DNA from: Owenia fusiformis
Lineage: Eukaryota; Annelida; Polychaeta; Sabellida; Oweniidae
Direction: 5' to 3'
Length of the DNA: 54,438 nucleotides
Assembly: GCA_903813345.2 (NCBI GenBank)
Contig: CAIIXF020000003.1
Span: 33,717,562 to 33,771,999 of the forward strand
The position numbers were made by a program, and so were the translations under genes. The notes beneath the pieces are model-generated. The model was given only the letters and a program-made list of their open reading frames with translations, was not told the DNA's origin and ran no database searches. Below, in pieces: positions 11,735-23,685 of this stretch (the stretch's first letter is position 1; each line of letters begins with the position of its first letter).

Positions 11735-11829
11735 CGATGACCTCCGATTCGCGAATCCACATCTAACGTTGCTTTGTATATACATGTAGATGAAGCGAAG
11801 TGAATCATATTTGTGTGTTAACGGCAATC

Positions 11830-11913
11830 ACCCAGCTGTGAACGGGGTTAACGGCTTGAATTTTTACAAGCCTGGGTGATCAATTGAAACCAGCATGCCA
11901 ACTACTATAAATA
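11830..11913 (+). promoter_or_regulatory. Candidate core promoter of gene B
   Basis: TATAAATA at 11906-11913 lies about 100 bp before the ATG at 12014, a plausible TATA position for a short 5' UTR. Just upstream, ATCACCCAG (from 11827) and CTGGGTGAT (to 11881) form an inverted pair. No transcript evidence is available. Confidence 0.4.
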
Positions 11914-12013
11914 CATTTTATGAATTTTACTGTACAGTTTAATATGTATACGCTAGTCAGGCTTACTCGGAAAGACACTCAGCATAAATCTGGAAAAGGT
12001 AAATAAAAACAGA

Positions 12014-15000
12014 ATGCGACTGAAAGAAAAACTTGGATTATCATCACCATCATGTTTTTTTCGCTTAATCGTTTGTTGCGTCATTTTAACGACAGTGCTT
12101 ATTGCTATACTCAATAATGGCTCTATGTCGTTCACGTATAGGGAACGATATAACAAATTTAAAGTCTTAAAATCCACAAGGAACAAGGAAGATACTACTA
12201 CATATGATGAATTCCAAACTTTAGCATTGAGTAAGTATAACACAGCTAAACGTAAACATATCACGAAAAAAGTAAAAAGGACTAAAAATACCAACGGGTT
12301 ATAAGTACAGGGTGGATCAAAAATGTTACTGTTTTTAAAGTCCCCATTAAATAATAATCATTGATAATTTAATATTGGCATGATTGGTCTCAAACATTTT
12401 GAGATGAACAAGAATTTTGGTGCTGCCAATCAAATCATCATGTCAATTTTAGTGAATGCCAGGTATGACGAAGCCACCAATCTGGGCATGTCAGCAAGCA
12501 GAATGTGATATTCTGGGCTGCTATAAGGCAATGTTGAGAAGCAGTATGGGAAAGGTACTAGCATCTGATTTGCGAGTGTTTCCTACCTGCCTTGCGACGG
12601 AGCAGACGGGAAAGAATGAGAACGAAGTGTAATTTTCCCATTAGAATGGAGCACCTTCTCATTGCTCTAACAGCAGCCTGGAATATCAAGATGGAGTAAT
12701 TCATGGGGATAGGCGGCTTATCTCAACCAGGACCCCTTACATATGGCCATCATACTCTCCAGACGCCAATCCCTGTGATCACTTGAGGGTTTTACAAAAT
12801 CCATCCCAACAGAACTGATGAACATGAGATCAACTGACCAAATATCATTGGACACGATTCACCGAGTTATTGATAGGCCTAACTTCAATATGCGTCCCCC
12901 CCCCTAACAAATAACAATGGAACCATTAGATAGAGTGATCAAAGAGCTTTAAAATGCTTTTTATTTGAAGCTTTTAGCTCAATTTTGAAGGAAGTACATC
13001 ATTTTTTGTATAATTCAAAACAAATCTTATTTTTGGGGGGTTGCTCCCCCCCCCCCCTTTGATAGTTTGACTGGAAGAAAAATCCACTAACGTGGAAAAA
13101 TGTTAATAACCATGCACCAAAAAAGAAAAAGGCGATTTCAGAACTTTTAAGACCAATCATGCCTCAAGTTCTAGCCGAGGGATGAACAATCTAACATATA
13201 AAATGACAATGAGTTAAATGTTATTGAATATAAATTTTCATATTTTTTTTAGTTAGAAATGTTACCAACAGCAAACAAAGAAAGAAAGTCACAATCCCGT
13301 TAAGTGAGAGCTATTCAACAGTGGAAAATTCATCTCACTCAAGTATACAACGTTTTGTTGCTGTAAACAAAACAGAAACAAGTAAACAAGACCGAAATCA
13401 ATCTTCCCCTTATCTTGGGAAACAAACAAACAAAATCACAAGCACTATATTGAAGAGCTATTCACCAGAGAAAAATGCAAATTTCTCAAGTGCAGAACTT
13501 TCCATTGATGTGAACAAAACAAAAATAAAAACTTGCAACCAAAATCGAACTCAATCTTTCCCTTATCTGAGCGGCATACACAGTGATCCGCCTCTGGATA
13601 TCGACTTTAAAAGAGGAAAGTTCGTTTATAACATCGAGCTTGATTACCTTATATGGATGGTTTCTGTCTGGTCGACTGCAGAATATTGTCACGCCGAAGG
13701 TTGGCTCGGCAAAACAAAGACTACAAGGTAGGACCAACAACAAACAAGACTATGCCAGTGTCAGGGGGCAATGTTAGAGTGCAAAGCCAACAAGCCATAA
13801 TTCATGTAATTCTCTCGAGGATACTTAATCAAAACGTTAGAAAAATAATGAGTACAATTGTAGAAACAATTTTCAAGAATTATTCAAATAAATATGTGGC
13901 CATTTTCAAGAGGACTCAAATAGTAAAATTGCAAAATCAATGAAGGTAAATTAATTTTCCAGTCTTCTTTTACACATTACCAACATTTCGCTTTTAGCAA
14001 AAACATAAATTACAATACGATAATAAACATACAGAGTCACATCTTATCTTTCTGGTTCCAATATTTGAGGTATAAATCAAATCATTGTAAAATTATTGCA
14101 GCACGTATGACTCGGAATTTGCAAATACCCGAAGTGTACCCATGGACTCTATCCCTGGTTAATCCTTTTTATGTAGCTGATATAGCTGTGTGTAAACAAC
14201 AAACATCACTTGTTTTATTTTTAATACACAGGAAAGTATTTGTGGTTGGCATCTCAAAGGCAACGAAAATCCCCATATATGTAGTAGACATAGGCGTGGC
14301 TGAACCAAATAAAGTTAAACCAGCTCAATACACATTGATTCTTACTCGACGAAGTCGGGGTAAACGAGGGCGTTTTCCCAAAAAAGTTAATCATAACGTG
14401 TGTCTAATGAGGCAGGAATGTGACAAAATGATTTTTCCAAAAGAGCCATGCGGACTGCAAGCAACTGGTAATGACTCTTGGAACACGGTAAAGACACAGA
14501 ACGCCAAACTACCAGAATGTGAGTCTGGAAACGAACCAGGTAAATAGTAAGAACAGCAATTTCATTCTTTTGAGGTGAATTCCAAGAGCTACATCATAGT
14601 CCCTGTAGTCTGTGTTGCTTTGGGAATAATTGTGGATGTGACAGGCCTTTCCTAAAAAGGATACCCTCATAATGTGAGCCTTGGAATCACCCACACCCAC
14701 TTCCTATGTCCACCAAAGATAGTTTTCAGATAAATTCAAACTGCCTATAAATTATTTCTTCAGTCTCCCGATATTGGTCTTTATATAGGGGCTTGGTTGG
14801 TACCATGTGCGGATTGTTCTGATGCTAACAGTTGCTATTGGAAACAGGCATTATGGCAGCCTAACAAATGCAGTCACCATAGGCCATCACTAAAGGCGGT
14901 ACAACGTAGCTACGATGGAAAAAATGTAAGTCCTGTTGTAGTGCGTAATATATTCTAATTACTAATATGGATCTACTGTCATTATCCCAGTGGGTTCGCC

Positions 15001-18000
15001 CTATTTTTAATCAAATAATCCAAAAGGTGAACGCTAAATACATATCTATTACTCTGATTACAATTATCTTTAAAACTAAGATTAGAAGTGATGTCAATTT
15101 TAACCAAGCGAACTTAATGTAAATGTGAATGTTTTAGATTCTCTTCCTTGGGGACTCGACTCTACGTGGAATAATGTATTATATGATGGAATATATCAAT
15201 GGCAGTCTTACGGAATGGGAGATGTCTCATGAATCTCTTGTATATAACAACATTAACAGAGGACGCACAAATGTCAGTTTTCTCTACTATCTCGGCCTTC
15301 AAAAAGATCCGCCTCCTATCAACGTAGCTCTAAAAACACTTGTGAACATGTGAGATTTTTATTTATATCTACCATTAGGTTAGAACAGTTAATTTGCCAT
15401 GCATTTAATGACAAACAAACTGCGTCATCAATCAGTAAGTTAATATGTCAAACGTCCAAGGCCTATTTCATACTCATTGATACAGGGAGTGCATGAAAAT
15501 ATATGTATTTTTCATATAAATATATAAACGTAAATCAAGGAGAATCGGATGCCGTTATTCAAACTCGATACTCCGTTGCCCGCGTGGACCAATTTGGTAA
15601 CAATGTTATACTCATACTTTGAAGACTACAACTGCCAATGAAACTTGAATATTACCATATAGTAATCTAATGTACAGGGAGTGCATGAAAAATATATGTA
15701 TTTTTCATATAAATATATAAACGTAAATCAAGGAGAATCGGATGCCGTTATTCAAACTCGATACTCCGTTGCCCGGCGTAGACCAATTTGGTTACAATAT
15801 TAATTACTCATATTTTGAAGACTAGAACTGCCAGGGAAACTTGAGTATTACCATAATATTTTTAATGTCCATCTTCCAACGAAATACTTGGTCCAAAGAG
15901 AATCTTATAGAAATATTTTTACTAAATAGTTCCACGCCTGGCAAGAGAATGTCGAGTTTAAATAATGACTTCCAATCCTCCTTGAACGTTCATATCAATT
16001 TATTAATGGATGGAATAATAAGTTTAACAATCCGTTAATACAATCTGTTAATATTAATGAATCAAAGAGAATAAAAAACGCAGCATAAGTACAACCAATG
16101 AAACAAATCCCAACACCCCAAAACTATGAAGTAGTATGAATTAGTATTTAAAAACTGGGCCTCACGTTTGCTCTCTGACTTTCAGGTCTCAACCAGTTAA
16201 GAATTCTAGCAGTACTGTGCTAGTGGTTGGACGCTTTAAAAGTCTTGATAATAGCGACTTTCCGCTCCTGATGTCCACGCTGAAAGAGCTGGGACTAACT
16301 GGGATCAAGTTAGTTATGAAGACAATGGGTTCTAATAGATGTAAGGTAATGCAAAATAGATATAAGAATTTAGTCAATGACATACATGTATGTGACAACA
16401 TCACATTGTTGCAATTTTGTTCTATCTGCAATTTTTGAGTTCATGTAGCGTGGATTCTACATTTTATGACCTCGGAGAGGTGTGGTTCATTTTATATTGT
16501 CGCCACCAAAAGTGGTGAGATATTGTTATGGCCTCCAACTTTTTTGTGTCGGCGGTTGGTGTTCGACGCCACAAATAGCAGGTGATGCCATTTTGCATGT
16601 TACTGCCTTGTTGTATCTGCATTGCAAACCTAGTTTTTGGATAGAATTATGTATGCCTCGATCTATGAACCACTCCCATATTCACATTAGAGCTTTTGCA
16701 GTGTTTTATAATCTTCGTTATTATTGCTCAGATTTAGAAATTAACACCAGATGGAAAAATGGTATGGTCATGCAAAGTGCTAAACATTTTGAACTTACGA
16801 ATACCAGCTTCTTAACATATTTAATTATGCAAATACGGTTTGTGTGCATTTTACACAAGTATAATGTATAATTAATTGGTCGAATCCATGTCCCAGAAAT
16901 ATCAGTAAATGTATAATATTTTTTATGATTTTCCATATTCCCAGTTCTGCGCCGTCACTCCAATTTGACTAAAAAGGGCCAGACTCTCTACAATTAGGTG
17001 TGGCATATTCTGTTTGATTACCATAGCAATGCCATTGCGAAAATTAAGATTTGCCACTATGAGATTTCATTCTGTAGCATCACTTCAATCGCTAAATAAA
17101 AAAATTAATTTAGGGCACAATAGGGTCTCAAGTGAGCTCAAGTTGGACTGTTACATGCCATTATGTAAACACTCACCCGCATGTTCTCATGTAAGTACAC
17201 CCATGCCTCATCGTATCTGTTCGTAAATCAGCGCCAAATTAATAATAATCAATTAATTGTGCAATATATATATATATATTTCCAGAAAATAGCTAAAGAT
17301 ATCACGATTAATGCTGAAACTACTACAATTGCTCAACGTAATGGGTTCGAAATCTTACAAGTATTTCCCATCATTTTGGGAAGGTACAAAGATTTGACTT
17401 ACGGCCGATGTGCATTACATTACCACTTTATAAACAACATTAAAGATGTAAGTTAACTTATGGTAACTATACAATGCATGACCACTTCATCAGGTGCATA
17501 AAATAAGTAAGTTAACTTATGGTAACTGTACAATGCATGACCACTTCATCAGCTGCATAAAATAAGTAAGTTAACTTATGGTAACTGCATGTACAATGCA
17601 CGACCACTTTATCAGCAACATAAATGAGGTAAGTTAACTTATGGTAACTATACAATGCACGACCACTTTATCAGCAACATAAAAGAGGTAAGTTAACTTA
17701 TGGTAACTGTACAATACATAACCACTTTATCAGCAACATAAAAGAGGTAAGTTAACTTATGGTAACTGTACAATACATAACCACTTTATCAGCAACATAA
17801 AAGAGGTAAGTTAATTTATGGTAACTGTACAATACATAACCACTTTATCAGCAACATAAAAGATGTAAGTTAACTTATGGTAACTATACAATGCATGACC
17901 ACTTCATCAGGTGCATAAAATAAGTAAGTTAACTTATGGTAACTGTACAATGCATGACCACTTCATCAGCTGCATAAAATAAGTAAGTTAACTTATGGTA

Positions 18001-21000
18001 ACTGCATGTACAATGCACGACCACTTTATCAGCAACATAAATGAGGTAAGTTAACTTATGGTAACTATACAATGCACGACCACTTTATCAGCAACATAAA
18101 AGAGGTAAGTTAACTTATGGTAACTGTACAATACATAACCACTTTATCAGCAACATAAAAGAGGTAAGTTAATTTATGGTAACTGTACAATACATAACCA
18201 CTTTATCAGCAACATAAAAGAGGTAAGTTAACTTATGATAACTGTACAATACATAACCACTTTATCAGCAACATAAAAGAGGTAAGTTAACTTATGGTAA
18301 CTGGATGTACAATGCACGACCACTTTATTAGCAACATAAATGAGGTAAGTTAACTTATGGTAACTATACAATGCACGACCACTTTATCAGCCACAATAAA
18401 GAGGCAAGTTAACTTATGGTAACTGGATGTACAATGCACGACCACTTTATCAGCAACATGAATGAGGTAAGTTAACTTATGGTAACTATACAATGCACGA
18501 CCACTTTATCAGCCACAATAAAGAGGCACGTTAACTTATGGTTACTGCATGTACAATGCACGACCACTTTATCAGCAACATAAAGAGGTAAGTTAACTTA
18601 TGGTAACTGCATGTACAATGCACGACCACTTTATCAGCAACATAAAGAGGTAAGTTAACTTATGGTAACTGCATGTACAATGCACGACCACTTTATCAGC
18701 CACATAAAAGAGGCAAGTTAACTTATGGTAACTGTATAATACATAACCACTTTATCAGCAACATAAAAGAGGTAAGTTTACTTATGATGACTGTACAATG
18801 CACGACCACTTTATCAGCAACATAAAAGAGGTAAGTTAACTTATGGTAACTGTACAATACATAACCACTCTATCAGCAACATAAAAGAGGCAACCACTTT
18901 ATCAGCAACATAAAAGAGGTAAGTTAACTTATGGTAACTGTACAATACATAACCACTTTATCAGCTTTATCAGCAACATAAAAGAGGTAAGTTAACTTAT
19001 GGTAACTGTATAATACATAACCACTTTATAAACAACATTAAAGATGTAAGTTAACTTATGGTAACTATACAATACATAACCACTTTATCAGCAACATAAA
19101 AGAGGTAAGCTAACTTATGATAACTCTACAATACATAACCACTTTATCAGCAACATAAAAGAGGTAAGTTAACTTATGGTAACTGCATGTACAATGCACG
19201 ACCACTTTATAAACAACATTAAAGATGTAAGTTAACTTATGGTAACTATACAATACATAACCACTTTATCAGCAACATAAAAGAGGTAAGCTAACTTATG
19301 ATAACTCTACAATACATAACCACTTTATCAGCAACATAAAAGAGGTAAGTTAACTTATGGTAACTGGATGTACAATGCACGACCACTTTATTAGCAACAT
19401 AAATGAGGTAAGTTAACTTATGGTAACTATACAATGCACGACCACTTTATCAGCCACAATAAAGAGGCACGTTAACTTATGGTAACTGCATGTACAATGC
19501 ACGACCACTTTATCAGCAACATGAATGAGGTAAGTTAACTTATGGTAACTATACAATGCACGACCACTTTATCAGCCACAATAAAGAGGCACGTTAACTT
19601 ATGGTAACTGCATGTACAATGCACGACCACTTTATCAGCAACATAAAGAGGTAAGTTAACTTATGGTAACTGCATGTACAATGCACGACCACTTTATCAG
19701 CCACATAAAAGAGGCAAGTTAACTTATGGTAACTGTATAATACATAACCACTTTATCAGCAACATAAAAGAGGTAAGTTTACTTATGATGACTGTACAAT
19801 GCACGACCACTTTATCAGCAACATAAAAGAGGTAAGTTAACTTATGGTAACTGTACAATACATAACCACTCTATCAGCAACATAAAAGAGGCGACCACTT
19901 TATCAGCAACATAAAAGAGGTAAGTTAACTTATGGTAACTGTACAATACATAACCACTTTATCAGCTTTATCAGCAACATAAAAGAGGTAAGTTAACTTA
20001 TGGTAACTGTATAATACATAACCACTTTATAAACAACATTAAAGATGTAAGTTAACTTATGGTAACTATACAATACATAACCACTTTATCAGCAACATAA
20101 AAGAGGTAAGCTAACTTATGATAACTCTACAATACATAACCACTTTATCAGCAACATAAAAGAGGTAAGTTAACTTATGGTAACTGCATGTACAATGCAC
20201 GACCACTTTATAAACAACATTAAAGATGTAAGTTAACTTATGGTAACTATACAATACATAACCACTTTATCAGCAACATAAAAGAGGTAGGCTAACTTAT
20301 GATCACTCTACAATACATAACCACTTTATCAGCAACATAAAAGAGATAAGTTAACTTATGGTAACTGCATGTACAATGCACGACCACTTTATCAGCAACA
20401 TAAAAGAGGTAAGTTAACGTATGGTAACTGTACAATGCATAACCACTTCATCAGCAATATAAAAGAGGTAAGTTCCCTTATGATAACTGTACAATACATG
20501 ACTACTTTATCAGCAACATAAAGGAGGTAAGTTAACTTATGGTAACTGTACAATGCATGACCACTTTATCAGCAACATAAAAGAGGTAAGTTAACTTATG
20601 GTAACTGTACAATGCACGACCACTTTATCAGCAACATAAAAGAGGTAAGTTAACTTATGGTAACTGCATGTACAATGCACGACCACTTTATCAGCAACAT
20701 AAAAGAGGTAAGTTAACTTATGGTAACACCATGTACAATGCACGACCACTTTATCAGCAACATAAAAGAGGTAAGTTAACTTATGGTAACTGTACAATGC
20801 ACGACCACTTTATCAGCAACATAAAAGAGGTAGGTTAACTTATGGTAACTGTACAATACATAACCACTTAATCAGCTTTATCAGCAACATAAAAGAGGTA
20901 AGTTAAATTATGGTTACTGTACAATGCACGACCACTTTATCAGCAACATAAAAGAGGTAAGTTAACTTATGGTAACTGTACAATACATAACCACTTTATC

Positions 21001-22515
21001 AGCAACATAAAAGAGGTAAGTTAACTTATGGTAACTGTACAATGCACGACCACTTTATCAGCATTTTTTTAACTTTACGAAAATATTTCTGTTAATCACA
21101 GGCTGGTATCGAAAGATTTGTCCGCTGTGACGGACCATTTTATGCTTCATAAATACACCAAGAAAACCACGCAATTTATTTTTTTAACTCATATGTTTCA
21201 TTATACCAAAGAAAATTACATACTCCATGCAATGGATACATCATTTGCGGGTAACCTTCACTTCTGTTCGAAGTCCAATAATGCTATGAGGAAAAGCTAT
21301 TGAAAACGGCGCCAGAGTATCATACTCTAAAATGTACCATTTCTTTTTAAACTTTCCAATGGCATGATATAGTGACACGATAATACTACATATGTTTTCA
21401 CCATAACTCTGAATTTATCAATGAGATCTGGTTGTATTGGGTCTTTTTAATTTTGTTTTATAAAAAATATTTTTTTGTCCGCTGTGACGGAACAGTTTCA
21501 CAGTTTACAATTGCAACTGCTCCGTCGCAGCGGACGAAAAATAAACATAATTTTTATGAAAAAATGAAAAAAAACAATACATCAATATCTCATTAATACT
21601 TGTGCTTAAAACATATGTAAATAGTATCGAGTCACTATATCGTGTCATTAAAAAGTTGAAAAAAAGAAATGGTATACATTTTGGAGTGTGATACCCCGGC
21701 GCCATTTTCAATAGCTTTTCCTCATAGCATTATTGGACTTCAAAAAGAAGTGAAAGTTATCCGAAAATGATATATCCATTGCATGGAGTAAATAATTTTC
21801 TTTGGTATAACGAAATATTTGAGTTAAAAATAAATTGCGTGGTTTTCTTGGTGTATTTATGAAAAATAACATGCTCCGTCACAGAGGACAAATCTCCCGA
21901 TACCAGCCTAATTTAATGATCCAAATGTTAATGATGATCCAAATGTGGTAACACGAGCATGTTGAAATAAATAAGGATACCAGACGTCTGAAAATGTGAT
22001 TGGAAAATGAAGCAACTAAAATTAAAGATTTTAAACTCGTAAATGAACCCAATACAAAACCTGAAAAGGAGATTTAGAGTTTTGCAAATTTTTATATAAT
22101 TTGAAAATGGGAATAAACAGACTTGATAATTATACTCTTTAATACCAAGGCCACTATTTTTGCTTTCGATGTTTCAATATAATGTTTCTGAAGAATAAAT
22201 TCTGAAATTTTCGGACAATAGAGATATTTTCACGAAGAGAACGTTTCAAACCTTTCAACTGTTCATTGGACAATATGTTTTACAATTTCATTTAACTATT
22301 TTGACGATTCATAGAATGCATTTTATTTACTAAAATTCTCACTGTGAAAATCTCAAGGGTTTGTCACTTAGTAATAGCCTGTTTATCTTTCGCTTTTCTA
22401 TTAAATATAGGGTCGAAAACTAGAAACTTACCATGTCAACGGTGATGTCGTGGCAGCCTACTCCAACATCTTTGTTACCATGCTACATAGGCATTGGACA
22501 AGTTTAGAGCTATAA
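12014..22515 (+). CDS. CPED1-like: CPED1-like type II membrane protein with PC-esterase domain (gene B)
   Basis: Eight exons by eye: 12014-12230, 13253-13727, 14232-14539, 14789-14925, 15138-15349, 16186-16345, 17286-17447 and 22411-22515. They have the same order, phases and nearly the same lengths as gene A; product 591 residues. The signal-anchor is at about 14-33. The stalk is about 50 residues longer than in A because it holds a partial internal duplication: two blocks each end in a (D/N)RxQSxPYL-like motif. The beta-sandwich includes STAEYCHAEGWL, as in A. The PC-esterase start LFLGDSTLRG has GDS at 384-386, and exon 7 ends with RCALHYHF. Exon 6 is about 94% identical to A in DNA, far more than the other exons, which suggests gene conversion. 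Intron 7 is 5 kb because of a tandem array of the exon 7 end and donor, followed by a hairpin element. If any downstream donor copy were used, translation would stop at once (TAA two codons after the true junction). Confidence 0.85.
12309..13100 (+). pseudogene. Relic of an IS630/Tc1-mariner-type transposon in intron 1 of gene B
   Basis: Within 12717-12905 a broken plus-strand reading gives IWPSYSPDANPCDHL, the typical context of the last catalytic acid in mariner-like transposases. In another frame it gives DTIHRVIDR followed by NFNMR, the usual C-terminal end. Stops and frameshifts abound. The left end (GGGTGGATCAAAAATGTTAC at 12310) may be a terminal repeat, but the right end was not matched. 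It is inactive. Confidence 0.5.
15481..15850. repeat. Two-copy tandem duplication in intron 5 of gene B
   Basis: A segment beginning ACAGGGAGTGCATGAAAA occurs at 15483 and again at 15675, about 190 bp apart, and stays nearly identical through CTCGATACTCCGTTGCCC to the TTGA(A/G)TATTACCATA blocks. No ORF. Confidence 0.8.
16346..17285. other. Intron 6 of gene B, no gene seen
   Basis: No supportable gene. A 129-codon frame at 16482-16871 has no motif and lies wholly in the intron. A short TA microsatellite (17266-17279) precedes the exon 7 acceptor. Unlike gene A, no minisatellite follows the exon 6 donor. Confidence 0.5.
17448..21063 (+). repeat. Tandem array of exon 7 end plus 5' splice site, about 60 units
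   Basis: Each 59-bp unit (63 bp with a CATG insertion) reads GTAAGTTAACTTATGGTAAC, then TGTACAATGCACGACCACTT, then TATCAGCAACATAAAAGAG. The last two thirds match the 3' end of exon 7 (clearest against gene A) and the first third is the start of the intron. I count about 61 units. Most keep GAG or GAT followed by GTAAGTTA; a few have GCAAGT, GCACGT, GTAAGC or GTAGG. Higher-order repeats are visible: about 420 bp (17448 versus 17868) and about 1.0 kb (18891 versus 19892; 19021 versus 20022). The array starts at the true donor without a gap. Confidence 0.95.
21103..21907. repeat. Large hairpin (foldback) element in intron 7 of gene B
   Basis: The left end GCTGGTATCGAAAGATTTGT mirrors the right end ending ACAAATCTCCCGATACCAGC. 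The arms pair almost to the centre near 21500, where TTTTTGTCCGCTGTGACGGA faces CTCCGTCGCAGCGGACGAAA. Total about 805 bp with almost no loop. No ORF of substance. Confidence 0.85.
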
Positions 22516-22738
22516 CATCAAAGCAAAAGGACTCGAGTCAATAGAATTTCACAAAATCACCTGGGGTGATATTGCATTATATTGCAAGAAGGTACATACA
22601 GATTCCAAAGGGACGTCACTGTGGTTATCTATCTTACATGGAAACCTTAGTATACATGTACAGACCATACTTGACAGAAGGGTGAAGTAAGATTTCTGTT
22701 CTGTACATTAAGTTAACAATCAATGTACTTCTACATGG

Positions 22739-23685
22739 AAAGGATGAGTCTGGGAATGAGTCTGGGTATCGACTTAGAAAATATTGAAAATTGTAATGTC
22801 TGAAAAACCAACTCAATCACACATATTATTAAACTTCAATATCTTATCCTTCTTCTGAGATTACAAAAATATCAATTTGTATCACAATTGATGAAGAATA
22901 TTGGCATCAAAGACAGTGCATATCACTTTGTCAGAATTGAAAAAAAATCAATGACAAATATTAAATGAATTATTTATGCAAAAAGTTTGAAACATATCTT
23001 CCGAAACATTGATTACTTTCTTTGAATATACATTGAATGGTATTTCTGGATAAGTGAATTGGTGTTTATCTGGGTAATCAAGGGATTATAGTCACTCAAA
23101 GTTACTGAGCATCCAGTTTTGAGACTTCAATTGTGTTGGTGATGTTACCCATATTTCAGTCAAATTCATGCTGAGCACAACATTTTGGTTTCAATTTTAT
23201 AATCTCTATACATGACCCTGGTGACGAAGAGTCAGAATCAGTCAAAAAACCTAAACCGGAAAACTGTGCTCATTGTGAAAACTTAAAGTGAAGCAACTTT
23301 TTTCCTGATATTTCTTACATAAAATGGCAGCCATCTTGTTTTTCCCCCTTCAAATTAAACTGGCGGGAAACTCAAAAATTTGAAAAAATTTTTAATCCTT
23401 AAATATATTTCAAAAATATGATTTTCTTTTTAATTCTTCATCGGTCTTAAGTTATTTCTTCTTTGTATGTCATACATGTTGCCATTGGTGTTTTTTTCTA
23501 TGATAATGACTATTTTTTTGTTTGTTAAGATACTTATTCTGACTCTCAGCAGGGGGTTAATTATGCATCAAAATTCGTGAAAAAGTAAATATACTTATTA
23601 AATATAACCAGGACAGTAATAAAAACCATATTTCACAAACATTTGACTGAGGGACCAAAAGGGCATATACCCAGACACATCCTTT
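22739..23685 (+). mobile_element. TIR element family R1, uninterrupted copy
   Basis: The left end AAAGGATGAGTCTGGG and the right end CCCAGACACATCCTTT are inverted repeats about 947 bp apart. An inverted copy lies at 45049-48019, split by two younger insertions, and a diverged piece at about 42405-42965. There is no long ORF, so it looks non-autonomous. This copy supplies the empty target sites for both insertions in the 45-48 kb copy. Confidence 0.8.

Noticed and set aside
15138-15352. Reading exon 5 of gene B through to the TGA at 15351 as the end of the gene
   Set aside because: A strong donor (GTGAGA) overlaps that stop, exon 6 follows in the right phase, and gene A has the same structure with GTAAGA.
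16482-16871. 129-codon ORF in intron 6 of gene B
   Set aside because: No motif, odd composition, lies wholly in an intron between exons that join in phase.
20591-20797. Periodic minus-strand ORF in the donor array
   Set aside because: It follows three repeat units only; other units break it. A by-product of the repeat.
17448-21063. CRISPR-like or tRNA-like array
   Set aside because: Units are contiguous without unique spacers, each is homologous to the adjacent exon end, and the DNA is from an animal with spliced genes.
17448-21063. Ratchet points for recursive splicing
   Set aside because: AG/GTAAGT is present, but the 20 bases before it (purine- and A-rich) lack a polypyrimidine tract and branch-point context, so the units are poor acceptors.
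1650-22515. Calling genes A and B NXPE (neurexophilin/PC-esterase) genes
   Set aside because: NXPE proteins share the GDST motif, but the cadherin-like sandwich, the LGDST-RG-MYY context and the YHVNG-type C-terminus fit CPED1 better.
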